Shown here one piece after another: positions 1 through 9,112 of a DNA stretch of 64,000 bases (position 1 is the stretch's first letter; every line of letters begins with the position of its first letter). Origin of the DNA: Mucilaginibacter mallensis (lineage in GTDB: Bacteria > Bacteroidota > Bacteroidia > Sphingobacteriales > Sphingobacteriaceae). Under the pieces are notes generated by a model that had not been told where the DNA came from, did not search any database, and was given only the letters and a program-made list of their open reading frames with translations. The DNA lies in the NCBI RefSeq assembly GCF_900105165.1, contig NZ_LT629740.1, positions 3,720,001-3,784,000 of the forward strand. Direction: 5' to 3'. The translations under genes and the position numbers were made by a program.

Positions 1-879
1 GTCTTTAAGCGGGTCGACGGCATCAAAAACGCTCCATTTCCAAATCTTTTTTGCGTGGCTGTCAAATACAATAATGCCATCGCTGTTAACGGTATCCTGT
101 TTGCTACCACCAACGGAGCTCAGGTCCATAATTTTCTTATCAACGCTAAGGGTCACTAATTGGCCTTTATCGTTCTTTAAAATTTCGTGGTGAATGATCT
201 GCGTAAAATCCCCCTGACCTTTTTTCAAATTCAGGATGGTATCGCCCAGTAAATTCACTTCCAGTATCTGCCTGCCATAACTGGTAGGGTCATCATTTGT
301 GCCCAACAGGGCAAGTATAGTTTTATCTTTTGTATAATGCACAACCTTATAGGCCATACCATCAACGGTGTGATACCATCTGAGCTGCCCTTTATAATCA
401 ACCAAAAAAGCAGTACCGGGTGCATAATTTTTATTGAGCAGTATTAATCCATCCTTAAATTGCTGTGGTATTAATTTAGGGAAAGTATTAATGGCTTTAA
501 ATTGTTCCTGCAACCACAGCGGGAGGTCGTGTGATTTAAATGTGTAAGTTTTACTTACTTTTTTAACCCCATTATCAATAGTAATAATGCGATAAGCGTA
601 ATTTGTTTTAGGGGATATATTGCAAAGTACAAGTGAGTGCTGCGTTGCATTTTTCACCGTGGTGGATCGCATAGTATTTGTACTATCGTTCCCTGTCCAA
701 TATTCAGCATAGGCATCAACCGGTTCATCAGTTAACACATCTATTTGAATCTTTAGTTGATTATTGTTGTGTAAACCGATATGTATTTCCTTTATAATAT
801 TTCCACCGCTGTTAAAGCATCCCGAAAAGATAATGGTGAGGAGGAGCGGGATTATATATCCAAAAATATTTTTCTTCAT
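1..879 (-). CDS. Arylsulfotransferase (ASST)-like lipoprotein, C-terminus cut by window edge
   Basis: The reading frame is open from the ATG at 879 to base 1 (293 codons, no stop), so the C-terminus lies outside the window. The N-terminus is a lipoprotein signal ending in a lipobox-like SGC at about residue 20. A short beta-sandwich-like region (about 25-110) follows, then sequence resembling the beta-propeller of bacterial arylsulfate sulfotransferases, including an IIHHEI segment of the type that carries active-site His in that family. Known ASSTs move sulfate from one phenolic ester to another phenol outside the cytoplasm. That activity here is inferred from family resemblance. It lies downstream of a SusC/SusD pair on the same strand but is separated by a perfect hairpin, so it may be a separate unit. 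Confidence 0.7.
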   Translation of the reverse strand, partial: MKKNIFGYIIPLLLTIIFSGCFNSGGNIIKEIHIGLHNNNQLKIQIDVLTDEPVDAYAEYWTGNDSTNTMRSTTVKNATQHSLVLCNISPKTNYAYRIITIDNGVKKVSKTYTFKSHDLPLWLQEQFKAINTFPKLIPQQFKDGLILLNKNYAPGTAFLVDYKGQLRWYHTVDGMAYKVVHYTKDKTILALLGTNDDPTSYGRQILEVNLLGDTILNLKKGQGDFTQIIHHEILKNDKGQLVTLSVDKKIMDLSSVGGSKQDTVNSDGIIVFDSHAKKIWKWSVFDAVDPLKD

Positions 880-909
880 TTGGCAATTTACGCACATAGC
901 TAAATAATA

Positions 910-953
910 ATCAAGAATATATTATGCGTTTTATTGCATAATATATTCTTGAT
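910..953 (-). terminator. Perfect 18-bp inverted repeat, likely terminator of the SusC/SusD pair
   Basis: Arms 910-927 and 936-953 are exact reverse complements around an 8-nt loop. The hairpin lies 20 bp past the SusD stop codon and about 30 bp before the arylsulfotransferase-like start. The stem is A/T-rich and has no clean T tract on the minus strand, so termination is likely but not certain; an RNA-stabilising hairpin is the alternative. Confidence 0.6.
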
Positions 954-973
954 ATTACAGGTATAAACCTGTT

Positions 974-2491
974 TTATTGTTCCCTTCCTGCATTACTCAG
1001 GTTCGGATCGATCTGAACCTGGTTAAGCGGATAAGAAAAGTATTGATCTTTAGGTAAACTTATTGTATTTGTTTGCCCTATAGCTTTAAGATAGGCATTT
1101 ACAATCACATCATACTGGCCCATACGTAACAGATCGGCCCTTCTTTTTCCTTCATAGAAGAACTCCCATCCCCGCTCTTGTAAAATTGCTAACCTTAAAG
1201 ATGTTTGTGTATAGTTACCTAAAACAAGCGGTGTGGCATGTGAACGTTGCCTAACCTGGTTTATTAACCCTATAGCTTCAGAAGTAGGGCCGTTTAGTTC
1301 GTTCAAAGCTTCTGCCCTGCTCATTAACACATCAGCATAACGCAAAATGTCTACACTGTGCCCATCATAGTAATTATTTATTGAACCGGTTGAATCGGCG
1401 TATTTTGAAGTCGCAACATCAGGCATATACAATACGCCGGCAGGTGGTGTAGCGCCTAGCGTTGGCGCTTCTTCGTGTATCAGCTTGTCAGTTCCTTTAT
1501 ATTTAGGGAAGAACTCTTTTTTACGATCATCATTATCGGCAAAACTGTGATAAAAAGGCCAGCTTGCCGCGTAATATTGCCACCTGTTTGTTATAACCGG
1601 GTGTACCAACGGCCCAAAGTGGTTCATTAATTCAGTTCCGTTTACGTTAGCATCACTTAATACCGAGAATATATTTTCAGAACACCATTTATTAGCCTCT
1701 AAAAATAAGCCCTGATATGAAGGGTATAATGAATATGTTCCTGAGCTTATTACAGCTTGTGCCATATCAGCCGCTTTTTGCCATTGATGCTGGCGCAGAT
1801 ACAGCCTCATCAATAATGTCATGGCTGCACCCTTGGTAGCACGGCCCACATCATTAGTACTATAAATTGGGTTATTAACATAATTAACCGGCAGTACAGC
1901 AGCGGCACTTGTTAAATCTGATATCAACAATGTTTCAATATCAGCAACTGAAGTAACCGGCGGCTGACTTAAATAATTGGGGTTAGCAAGGTCCTTTTCT
2001 GTTGCCAAAATCACAGGCCCCCAGGCATCAGTTAGGTCCATATAAGCCACGGCACGCAAAAATTTTGCTTCTGCCAAAAACTGGGCTTTTTGAACATCCG
2101 AAATTGATGTCATTGGTGTAATATTGTAAATGGCGCTATTGGCATTTGATATCAGCTTATATATCTGTCTCCAATCTTCGGCAAGCAAACCATTTGCGGA
2201 GTTCCAGGTAGCTAATGAAAGCTGACCAGGGTCACCGCCATAGCTGCAATGGCCCACATCCGTTGGCAGGTCAGTTAAAGCGAAGTGCCTTACAGTCCAA
2301 TAATCAAAATTATCGCCTACTGATGGCCCTTTTAAACGGGCATAAACAGCGTTTACCGCTGCAATAGCGTCAGACTCAGTGGTAAAAGCATTCACACTGG
2401 TAAGGCTGCTAGTCACTTTGGGGTCGAGGTTCTTATTGCAGGAGAACTGCAGTATAATCACCGGGATGAGTAATAAAATATATTTTTTCAT
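974..2491 (-). CDS. SusD/RagB-family outer-membrane glycan-binding lipoprotein
   Basis: Surface lipoprotein that captures oligosaccharide and acts as the lid of a SusC transporter. The signal peptide ends with a lipobox (LQFSC, Cys about 18). The rest has SusD TPR-type helices: the N-terminal region with the usual AAVNAVYARLK segment, then the C-terminal RagB/SusD part with DILRYADVLMSRAEALNEL and ERGWEFFYEGKRRADLLR, both typical of the family. Length 505 aa is normal. It lies 50 bp downstream of its susC partner on the same strand and is surely co-transcribed with it. No glycoside hydrolase adjoins this pair, so the substrate cannot be read from context. Confidence 0.93.
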   Translation of the reverse strand: MKKYILLLIPVIILQFSCNKNLDPKVTSSLTSVNAFTTESDAIAAVNAVYARLKGPSVGDNFDYWTVRHFALTDLPTDVGHCSYGGDPGQLSLATWNSANGLLAEDWRQIYKLISNANSAIYNITPMTSISDVQKAQFLAEAKFLRAVAYMDLTDAWGPVILATEKDLANPNYLSQPPVTSVADIETLLISDLTSAAAVLPVNYVNNPIYSTNDVGRATKGAAMTLLMRLYLRQHQWQKAADMAQAVISSGTYSLYPSYQGLFLEANKWCSENIFSVLSDANVNGTELMNHFGPLVHPVITNRWQYYAASWPFYHSFADNDDRKKEFFPKYKGTDKLIHEEAPTLGATPPAGVLYMPDVATSKYADSTGSINNYYDGHSVDILRYADVLMSRAEALNELNGPTSEAIGLINQVRQRSHATPLVLGNYTQTSLRLAILQERGWEFFYEGKRRADLLRMGQYDVIVNAYLKAIGQTNTISLPKDQYFSYPLNQVQIDPNLSNAGREQ

Positions 2492-2541
2492 TTCTTTTAA
2501 AATTTATGTCGATCCGTTATAGATAGAAACTTTATTATTTA

Positions 2542-5500
2542 TTAATGAACAGAAAGTTTTATACCAATGATGTAGGTGCGGAATGCCGGGAAACCGCCAA
2601 AATCCAAACCACCGGACACATTACTACCACTGTAACCACCAGCTCCATTGATCGCCTGGCCCTGGTGAACATTTTCTTCTGGGTCAGTACCCTTATAACC
2701 GGTAAAGGTTAAAAGGTTTTGTCCTTCTGCATATACAGTAAGTCCTCTAACGAATGGCGTTTTTTCAAACACAGCAGATGGAATAGTGTAGCTAAACGAA
2801 GCTGTTTTTAAGCGAACATAAGATGCGTTCTCAACAAATTTTGAGTTAACGTAACTGCCATACTGGCTTAAAAAGTAACCTTCGCGCGGTATATTGGTAT
2901 TTTCGTTTACACCCGGTACAAACCTGTTTAATGCGGCTGCGCCTGTTGTTGATTCCAATACCAATTCGTTCATGTTATACAGATCATAAGAAAATGCACC
3001 CTGGAAGAAAATACCTAAAGAAAAACCTTTGTAATTAAAGTTATTACCTAAAGCTGCTGTGTAATGCGGGTTAGTATTACCTAAATTAGTTCTGTCGGCA
3101 GGGCTTATAACGCCATCTCCGTTAAGATCAGCATATAATGGATCGCCTGGTTTTGCATTTGGCTCCGGTGCATATTTCTGGCCGGTTTTAAGCACACCTA
3201 TATATTTGTAACCGTAAATTTCACCTAACTCACCCCCTACCACTAAGTTTGTAAACTGCTGGCCCGAAACCGTTCCGCTTGGATTGGCAGTAGTGCTGGT
3301 TATTGAATTAACCCCAGGGGCAAATGACAAAACTTTTTGTTTATTGTAAGAAGCGTTAAAGGTTGAGGTCCAGGAAAATCCGGCGGATCTTATATTAGTT
3401 GTATTTATCCCTAATTCAATTCCCTGGTTACGTATAGAACCGGCATTGATAAGCTCAGTACTAAAACCCCACCACTGTCCAACAGTTACGTTTGACAATA
3501 AGTTAGAAGTCGTTTTCCTGTAAACATCTAACGTAGCATTTACACGCCCGCCAAAGAAGCCCATATCAAGGCCTGCATCAAACTGGGCTGTACTTTCCCA
3601 CCTTAAATTCGGATTAGCTAACGAAGCCGGTTCAATACCAATTTGTAGTGGGCCACCCGGAGCAAGCACGGTGTTCCATGCGCTGTATGTACTTAAATAA
3701 ATATTAGGAGCAGGAATACGGTCATTACCTGTTACACCATAGCCTATTCTTACTTTCAGATCAGAAAAAGTATGTAAGTCCTTAATAAAGTCTTCATCTC
3801 CAAGTTTATAAGCTACAGCGCCTGATGGAAAAATACCATGCCTGTAATTAGCGCCAAACCTTGATGACCCATCATCCCTTAAAGTAAAGGTAGCTAACAG
3901 CTTATCATTATAGGCGTAATTTACCCTTGTAAAATAGTCAGTACCTGTTGTTTGTGTTCTGTAGCTGTTAGACGCGTTTGTTACTGAACCTGCCACTAAG
4001 TTATAATACAGGAACGAGTTGTTCGAATAACCCTGAGAGCCTCCGCTCAAGCCCTCGTCAACATCCTTTTGATTAGAGTTACCTAACAACACGGTAAAGG
4101 CGTTTGCTTTACCAACGTTGAATTTATAAGTAAAATAGTTTTCAACCAGCCATCTAAAGGTAGAATACCATTGATCAGCAGCTATACCCGGATTTGTAAG
4201 GCCCAATGCAATATTATTGGGTTGATACTGGCCCGCATTTGTTTGGTTGTACTCAGCACCTGCACTTACGTGAAAAGTAAGATTTTTTAATATATTATAA
4301 TCAAGATATACGTTACCATTACCTAACTTATTTTCTGTGGTGTTGGTTAATGCCAGCAAGCTATACAGCGGGTTACCATTACCACCTGTTTGCGGGTTAT
4401 AGAATATATTGTAGGTGCCATCGGCCTTATAAATTGGCACATTAGGCGGTGCAACCAATAAAGCAAATATAGGTGCAGTAATATCGCCCGAATATGATTG
4501 TATACTGGAAGTTGAGCTTGCACCGTAAAAGTTAGCGCCCAACTTTATATTATCATTTAATGTTTTCTCGGCACCTATCCTCGCTGAATATTGTTGAAAA
4601 CCAGTATTTTTTAATACACCAACCTGGTTAAGATAATTTACCGATGCATAAAGTTTAGAATCTTTAGTGTTACTGCTTACACTAAGGCTTCTGTTATCAA
4701 CTTTAGCAGTTTGTGTGGCAGCTTGCAGCCAATTGGTATTAGCCGGCACGAAACTCGGGCCATATGGCGCTGATTTGCCGTCTTCAATAGCTGTAGCATT
4801 TTGGATATCGGTATATTGCTGGCCTGTTAATAATTTCGGCTTATAGGTATTATATTGCCAGCCATTAGATACATCAGCATCAATAGATACCTGGCCTGCA
4901 GTTCCCTTCTTTGTAGTGATCAATATAACACCGTTGGCACCACGCGAACCGTATATGGCTGTTGCCGAAGCATCCTTTAATATTTCGATGTCGGCAATGT
5001 CATTAGGGTTGATCTTGTTGCCGTAATCAGAAATAAAACCATCTATTACATATAAAGGCTCGTTACTGGCATTAATGGAGTTACCACCACGTATAGTGAT
5101 CTGTATGCCCGCGCCCGGTGCAAAACTTGTTTGCTGAACGGTTACACCGGCAGCTTTACCCTGTATGGCCTGACCTACGTTTGAAACCGTACCGCCTAAA
5201 GTCAGTTCACTACTTTTTATGGTGCTTACAGAGCCCGTAAGGTCCGACTTTTTAACCGAACCATAACCTACAACCACTACCTCGTTCAGTTGGTTCAAGT
5301 CATCCAGCAAAACAACTGATATGTCGCTTTTGCTGCCAACCGGTACCTCTTGTGTTTTGTAACCTACCGATGATACGACCAAAACTCCTGAACTGTTTTT
5401 CAGGGTAATTTTAAATTTACCGTTCATATCAGTAGCGGTTGAGTTTGTCGCGCCTTTCTCAGATACGGTGGCGGCAATCACCGGTATGCCCTTATTATCT

Positions 5501-5661
5501 TTTACATTACCGGATATTATTTTTTGTGCACTTGCTACCGTCGGTAAAAGTAAAAGCAGGTAGCAGCAGATCTTTCTGAAGAACGCCCCTTTTGGCATGC
5601 ACTTAATTGGAAAGATTGATCCCTTAAAATCTAATCCAAGTTGAGTGTAAATTTTAATCAT
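2542..5661 (-). CDS. SusC/RagA-family TonB-dependent transporter
   Basis: Outer-membrane transporter that imports oligosaccharide with its SusD partner, driven by TonB. Order: a long N-terminal leader with a hydrophobic core ending near ASAQ (about residue 46), a carboxypeptidase-regulatory-like domain (about 47-115), then the SusC-type link LNEVVVVGYG and plug (about 125-250, with a YGSRGANGVILITTKKG segment), and a 22-strand barrel to the C-terminus. There is no STN domain, so control by an ECF sigma/anti-sigma pair is not expected. ATG at 5661 gives an extended leader; ATG at residue 22 would give a shorter, more ordinary signal peptide. Two LacI-type palindromes lie 120-165 bp upstream. 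Confidence 0.93.
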   Translation of the reverse strand: MIKIYTQLGLDFKGSIFPIKCMPKGAFFRKICCYLLLLLPTVASAQKIISGNVKDNKGIPVIAATVSEKGATNSTATDMNGKFKITLKNSSGVLVVSSVGYKTQEVPVGSKSDISVVLLDDLNQLNEVVVVGYGSVKKSDLTGSVSTIKSSELTLGGTVSNVGQAIQGKAAGVTVQQTSFAPGAGIQITIRGGNSINASNEPLYVIDGFISDYGNKINPNDIADIEILKDASATAIYGSRGANGVILITTKKGTAGQVSIDADVSNGWQYNTYKPKLLTGQQYTDIQNATAIEDGKSAPYGPSFVPANTNWLQAATQTAKVDNRSLSVSSNTKDSKLYASVNYLNQVGVLKNTGFQQYSARIGAEKTLNDNIKLGANFYGASSTSSIQSYSGDITAPIFALLVAPPNVPIYKADGTYNIFYNPQTGGNGNPLYSLLALTNTTENKLGNGNVYLDYNILKNLTFHVSAGAEYNQTNAGQYQPNNIALGLTNPGIAADQWYSTFRWLVENYFTYKFNVGKANAFTVLLGNSNQKDVDEGLSGGSQGYSNNSFLYYNLVAGSVTNASNSYRTQTTGTDYFTRVNYAYNDKLLATFTLRDDGSSRFGANYRHGIFPSGAVAYKLGDEDFIKDLHTFSDLKVRIGYGVTGNDRIPAPNIYLSTYSAWNTVLAPGGPLQIGIEPASLANPNLRWESTAQFDAGLDMGFFGGRVNATLDVYRKTTSNLLSNVTVGQWWGFSTELINAGSIRNQGIELGINTTNIRSAGFSWTSTFNASYNKQKVLSFAPGVNSITSTTANPSGTVSGQQFTNLVVGGELGEIYGYKYIGVLKTGQKYAPEPNAKPGDPLYADLNGDGVISPADRTNLGNTNPHYTAALGNNFNYKGFSLGIFFQGAFSYDLYNMNELVLESTTGAAALNRFVPGVNENTNIPREGYFLSQYGSYVNSKFVENASYVRLKTASFSYTIPSAVFEKTPFVRGLTVYAEGQNLLTFTGYKGTDPEENVHQGQAINGAGGYSGSNVSGGLDFGGFPAFRTYIIGIKLSVH

Positions 5662-5782
5662 ACATTTTAGTTTTAATGTTAGTTGTCTTTAGTTTTAGTT
5701 AGCGCTATTTTTTGATTTTTTGAATAATGGAAATTAGTTGTAAAGCATAGCAAAAGCAAGACAAAGGAGGCTTCGAGATTAC

Positions 5783-5794
5783 GCAAACGTTTGT
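5783..5794. promoter_or_regulatory. LacI-type operator-like palindrome, site 1 upstream of susC
   Basis: Core CAAACGTTTG (5784-5793) is a perfect 10-bp palindrome with the central CG typical of LacI/GalR-family operators. It lies about 122 bp upstream of the susC start at 5661. The outermost pair (G/T) does not match. An identical core lies 32 bp away. No LacI-family gene is in the window, so the regulator is unknown. Confidence 0.6.
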
Positions 5795-5814
5795 CAAACA
5801 GAATTTTAAGCTGC

Positions 5815-5826
5815 ACAAACGTTTGT
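5815..5826. promoter_or_regulatory. LacI-type operator-like palindrome, site 2 upstream of susC
   Basis: ACAAACGTTTGT is a perfect 12-bp palindrome centred 32 bp (about three helical turns) from site 1, so both sites face the same side of the helix. The rest of the 411-bp gap between 5661 and 6073 is A/T-rich; a 75-codon open frame at 5791-6018 overlaps both sites and looks like chance. Confidence 0.62.
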
Positions 5827-6072
5827 TTTACTAACATTCAATTCATATTGCACCGAAATAGGGTGGCAATATTTTCGCTTTTCGGCCTTAATTGTGCTAT
5901 ATTTTTAAATTATCACCCGGGAATATTCTATTATTTAGTAATCTTTCAAAAAACTTATAATTCTATTGTAAAAATAATTTTACCACGGGGTGTTTTTAAA
6001 CAAAAAAATCCGGTGTAATTGCTTACAACGGATCAGGAAAATTAAACTGGAAAAGCCCTTAAAATGAACTCC

Positions 6073-8025
6073 TTATTGAGGCATTCTGTATATATTATTG
6101 CTACGGTCGGTATCCGGTAAACGGTGCTCAGGATCGATAACCACAGTAGCAATTTTACTGGTTGAATTATATTTAAACACCCACTTTGCACCCCGTTGCC
6201 AAACCTCAACAGGCAGGTCTACAATTTGTGTATTGCCATTCTCTTCCGTAACTTTTAAGCGTACCGGCAGGGCCATTTCGCCAAGGTTTTCAATGGTGAT
6301 GAATACACCGTTCTTCGCATCATCCCCAATGTATTTAACGCCTGTTACCGCCTGGTCCAAAGTCCAGTTGGTAAAGAACCATTCTTTCCAGAACCAATTC
6401 AGATTATCGCCTGCTGCATCATTCATGGTACGGAAAAAGTCATCGGGCTGCGGATGTTTATAGGCCCAGCGTTTTATGTACATTTTAAAGGCATAATCAA
6501 ACCTATCGGCTCCTAAAACCTCATTACGCAGTATATTCAGTGCCAAGGCTGTTTTATAATAATACATGCCACCCTCGTTTGATACCTCCGGCGCTGTCAT
6601 CAATGGATCATGTTCTTTAATCAACCCTCTGGTAAGTTTTACAGCTGCACTTGATGTATCATTATACTCGCCCTTATTAAATGAGGCGGAAGAATAGCCG
6701 TTGATAAAGGTATTCATGCCTTCGTCCATCCACATGTAGCGCCTTTCATTACTGCCTACTATCATCGGGAACCAGTTATGCCCAATCTCGTGGGTAACAT
6801 CACGCCACAGGTCATCGTCATGTATGCTGTAACTGCAGAATACAATCCCCGGGTACTCCATACCCAAGGCCACACCCGCAACCACATAAGCTGAATGCCA
6901 TGGATACTCAAAATAAGTTTTTGAATAGAACTCGATACTATGTTTTAAGTATTGTGCCGCCCGGTTATACCTGTTCTTACCCACACTTTCAACAGGGTAA
7001 ACGGCCATTGCCAATCCACCTGTCCCCGATGCTAAATTTACGTGCGCGGCATCCCATATAAACGCCCTCGACACAGCCCATGATACATCACGGGTATTCT
7101 TCATCTTAAAATGCCAGGTCAAAGTACCCTCATGCTTAGGCCTTATAGCGGCTTTCCCAATTTCATTTGCGCCAATAATGCTAACCGTACTATCACTCTT
7201 CTTGGCTTTAGCCAAACGTGCAATTTGTGTGGCTGTTAAAACCTCTTGCTGGTTTTGCAGATCGCCTGAACCGGCAACTATCATATCAGCAGGTACGGTT
7301 ATGGAGTAATCATAATCGCCGTATTCGCAATAAAACTCACCCTCGCCCATGTAGGGCAGTGTATTCCAACCTTCCACATCGTCATAAACACACATGCGCG
7401 GGTACCATTGCGCCAACTGGTAAATGGTTCCGTTCTTAGTATTTAACCGGCCCATACGGTCAGCGCCATGCTCAGGAATGAAGAAAGAGTAATCTACTTT
7501 TACACTGATCTGGTCGCCATGCGGCTTTACCGGGAAAGGCAAGCGCACCTGCATACGGGTATCGCTGATCACTGTTTCGGCCTTATAGGTTTTACCCATG
7601 TAGGTGATGGTAACCGCTCCTATCTGGTATCCCTTGGTATATGTACCCACGGCATAGCGGTCGCCTGAAATTCTTGTAGCAGCAGTACCACGTGAATCAG
7701 CCTTGAATAAGTTCTGATCAACTTGCAGCCATAGATAATTAAGTGTATCCGGACTATTATTGGTGTATTTAATACTAACCGAACCTTTTACCGTGGTATC
7801 CTTCTCATTCAACTCAGCCTTAATAACATAGCTGGCTGCATTCTGCCAGTATTTGGGTCCGGGCGATCCGTTTGCACTGCGATACTCATTACCGTTATGG
7901 GTAAAAAATGAGGGATCGAAAACCTGCAATTCATTATAAGCCGATTTAGTTTGAGCGATAGATGCCAAAGGCAGAAAACCTGCACATAACAGCAACAGCT
8001 TATGCAGGTGTTTGTATTTTATCAT
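6073..8025 (-). CDS. M1-family zinc metallopeptidase (aminopeptidase N-like), secreted
   Basis: Zinc aminopeptidase of the gluzincin M1 family. The signal peptide is residues 1-24 (ending SIAQ). An N-terminal beta-sandwich (about 60-270) precedes the catalytic domain, with the zinc motif HEIGH at 412-416 and the third ligand Glu at 435 in MWMDEGMN. The expected GAMEN-type exopeptidase motif is represented by ALGMEYPG. At 650 aa it lacks the long C-terminal helical domain of full-size PepN, which is common for secreted Bacteroidetes M1 members. It follows the sulfotransferase gene by 40 bp on the same strand; no functional link is apparent. Confidence 0.9.
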   Translation of the reverse strand: MIKYKHLHKLLLLCAGFLPLASIAQTKSAYNELQVFDPSFFTHNGNEYRSANGSPGPKYWQNAASYVIKAELNEKDTTVKGSVSIKYTNNSPDTLNYLWLQVDQNLFKADSRGTAATRISGDRYAVGTYTKGYQIGAVTITYMGKTYKAETVISDTRMQVRLPFPVKPHGDQISVKVDYSFFIPEHGADRMGRLNTKNGTIYQLAQWYPRMCVYDDVEGWNTLPYMGEGEFYCEYGDYDYSITVPADMIVAGSGDLQNQQEVLTATQIARLAKAKKSDSTVSIIGANEIGKAAIRPKHEGTLTWHFKMKNTRDVSWAVSRAFIWDAAHVNLASGTGGLAMAVYPVESVGKNRYNRAAQYLKHSIEFYSKTYFEYPWHSAYVVAGVALGMEYPGIVFCSYSIHDDDLWRDVTHEIGHNWFPMIVGSNERRYMWMDEGMNTFINGYSSASFNKGEYNDTSSAAVKLTRGLIKEHDPLMTAPEVSNEGGMYYYKTALALNILRNEVLGADRFDYAFKMYIKRWAYKHPQPDDFFRTMNDAAGDNLNWFWKEWFFTNWTLDQAVTGVKYIGDDAKNGVFITIENLGEMALPVRLKVTEENGNTQIVDLPVEVWQRGAKWVFKYNSTSKIATVVIDPEHRLPDTDRSNNIYRMPQ

Positions 8026-8065
8026 TGATATAAAATTAAATTACTAGACTATAAACGGCAGAATA

Positions 8066-9112
8066 CTAGAGGCCAGCACTTGACTGGATGACCAATTCCG
8101 CAGCACGTTCCTTTATTTTCCGTAGGATAATTAACTGGGGCTCTCTGTGTTCCAGGTCGGATTTGCGGGCTTTTACCAGGATCTCTTTTTTCAGTATCTT
8201 ATTATCCATACCATATTGTTCAATCGCGTCTTCCGAGATCAGTTGGGTATTGGTTAATGCTGTAAATAACGGATAATCCAGTTTTTGCAGAACGTTTTGG
8301 TTCACCAGTTCAAAAATTTCTATCTCCTCATGGGTCAGTTCCTTGTGGAATTTACCGGTATTATTGCGCATGATCGGCTTTTCCAGGTTCTGCCACATTT
8401 CCCCGGCCGCGGCCGTAGCTTTTGATTCATGTGAATTGTAAAAACTCAGCATATTCTCATTATAAGTAATATCCAAAAAGCTGCACAAATCCTTGATAAC
8501 AGCCTCTGGCTGCGCGATAAGCGTTTCATAATTAAGGGCAAAAAAGCGATCCTTTTCAATGCGATCTGCCAGTTCAATACATGCTTCCTGGTCGTATTTC
8601 CATTGGCGGGCCAAATGATAAATATGTTTTTCGCCTACTATCGCTTTTTTAAATGAAACGGCAACATCCCTCCCATCCCTGTACAGGTAAATATATTTCA
8701 GATTAGGGCTATGGCTTTCCAGTTCATCAGCATAGTGTACATTAGCCATGCTTTTGCAACACCAGTATTTAGCTTTTTTGCAGATGGCGGCCTGCTCATA
8801 TATCAGTCGGTTTATTTCAAACAGGCTGTAAACGTTTGAGTTTTCGAATATCCAGTCGCGGTCAATGGTGATACCATCCCAGGGTACAGGGTTGGCTTCC
8901 ACATAATCTACCACATCATTTATCAGCACCTTATAGGTTTCGGTATCCAGATCGCCATAAAGCTCCAGCAAAGGCACAAACGTAACCAATACATGCGCAG
9001 GGTGAGGCGATACAATCTCGCTCGACTGGTCAAGCATCACCCTTAATAAATTTGAACCGGAACGTTGTGTGCCGATAATTTGAATACCTAATGGTTGGGT
9101 AGAATTACTCAT
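8066..9112 (-). CDS. PAPS-dependent sulfotransferase family protein
   Basis: Cytoplasmic sulfotransferase-fold protein. The 5'-phosphosulfate loop is at residues 14-21 (GTQRSGSN), and the 3'-phosphate motif is YLYRDGRDVAVSFKKA near residues 140-155; both are the defining PAPS contacts. Length 348 aa suits the family. No signal peptide, so it should sulfate an intracellular acceptor such as a lipid, glycan precursor or small molecule; the acceptor is unknown. Its ATG overlaps the stop codon of the upstream chromate-type transporter (ATGA, 9109-9112), implying translational coupling. Confidence 0.85.
   Translation of the reverse strand: MSNSTQPLGIQIIGTQRSGSNLLRVMLDQSSEIVSPHPAHVLVTFVPLLELYGDLDTETYKVLINDVVDYVEANPVPWDGITIDRDWIFENSNVYSLFEINRLIYEQAAICKKAKYWCCKSMANVHYADELESHSPNLKYIYLYRDGRDVAVSFKKAIVGEKHIYHLARQWKYDQEACIELADRIEKDRFFALNYETLIAQPEAVIKDLCSFLDITYNENMLSFYNSHESKATAAAGEMWQNLEKPIMRNNTGKFHKELTHEEIEIFELVNQNVLQKLDYPLFTALTNTQLISEDAIEQYGMDNKILKKEILVKARKSDLEHREPQLIILRKIKERAAELVIQSSAGL

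Noticed and set aside
5791..6018. 75-codon open frame in the gap upstream of susC
   Set aside because: It overlaps both operator-like palindromes, has no recognisable domain and unusual composition (Cys/Phe/Ile-rich), and sits in an A/T-rich promoter region; most likely chance.
8830..8837. AAACGTTT core resembling the LacI-type palindrome
   Set aside because: It lies inside the sulfotransferase gene, and the 10-bp core is broken at one end (T in place of C).
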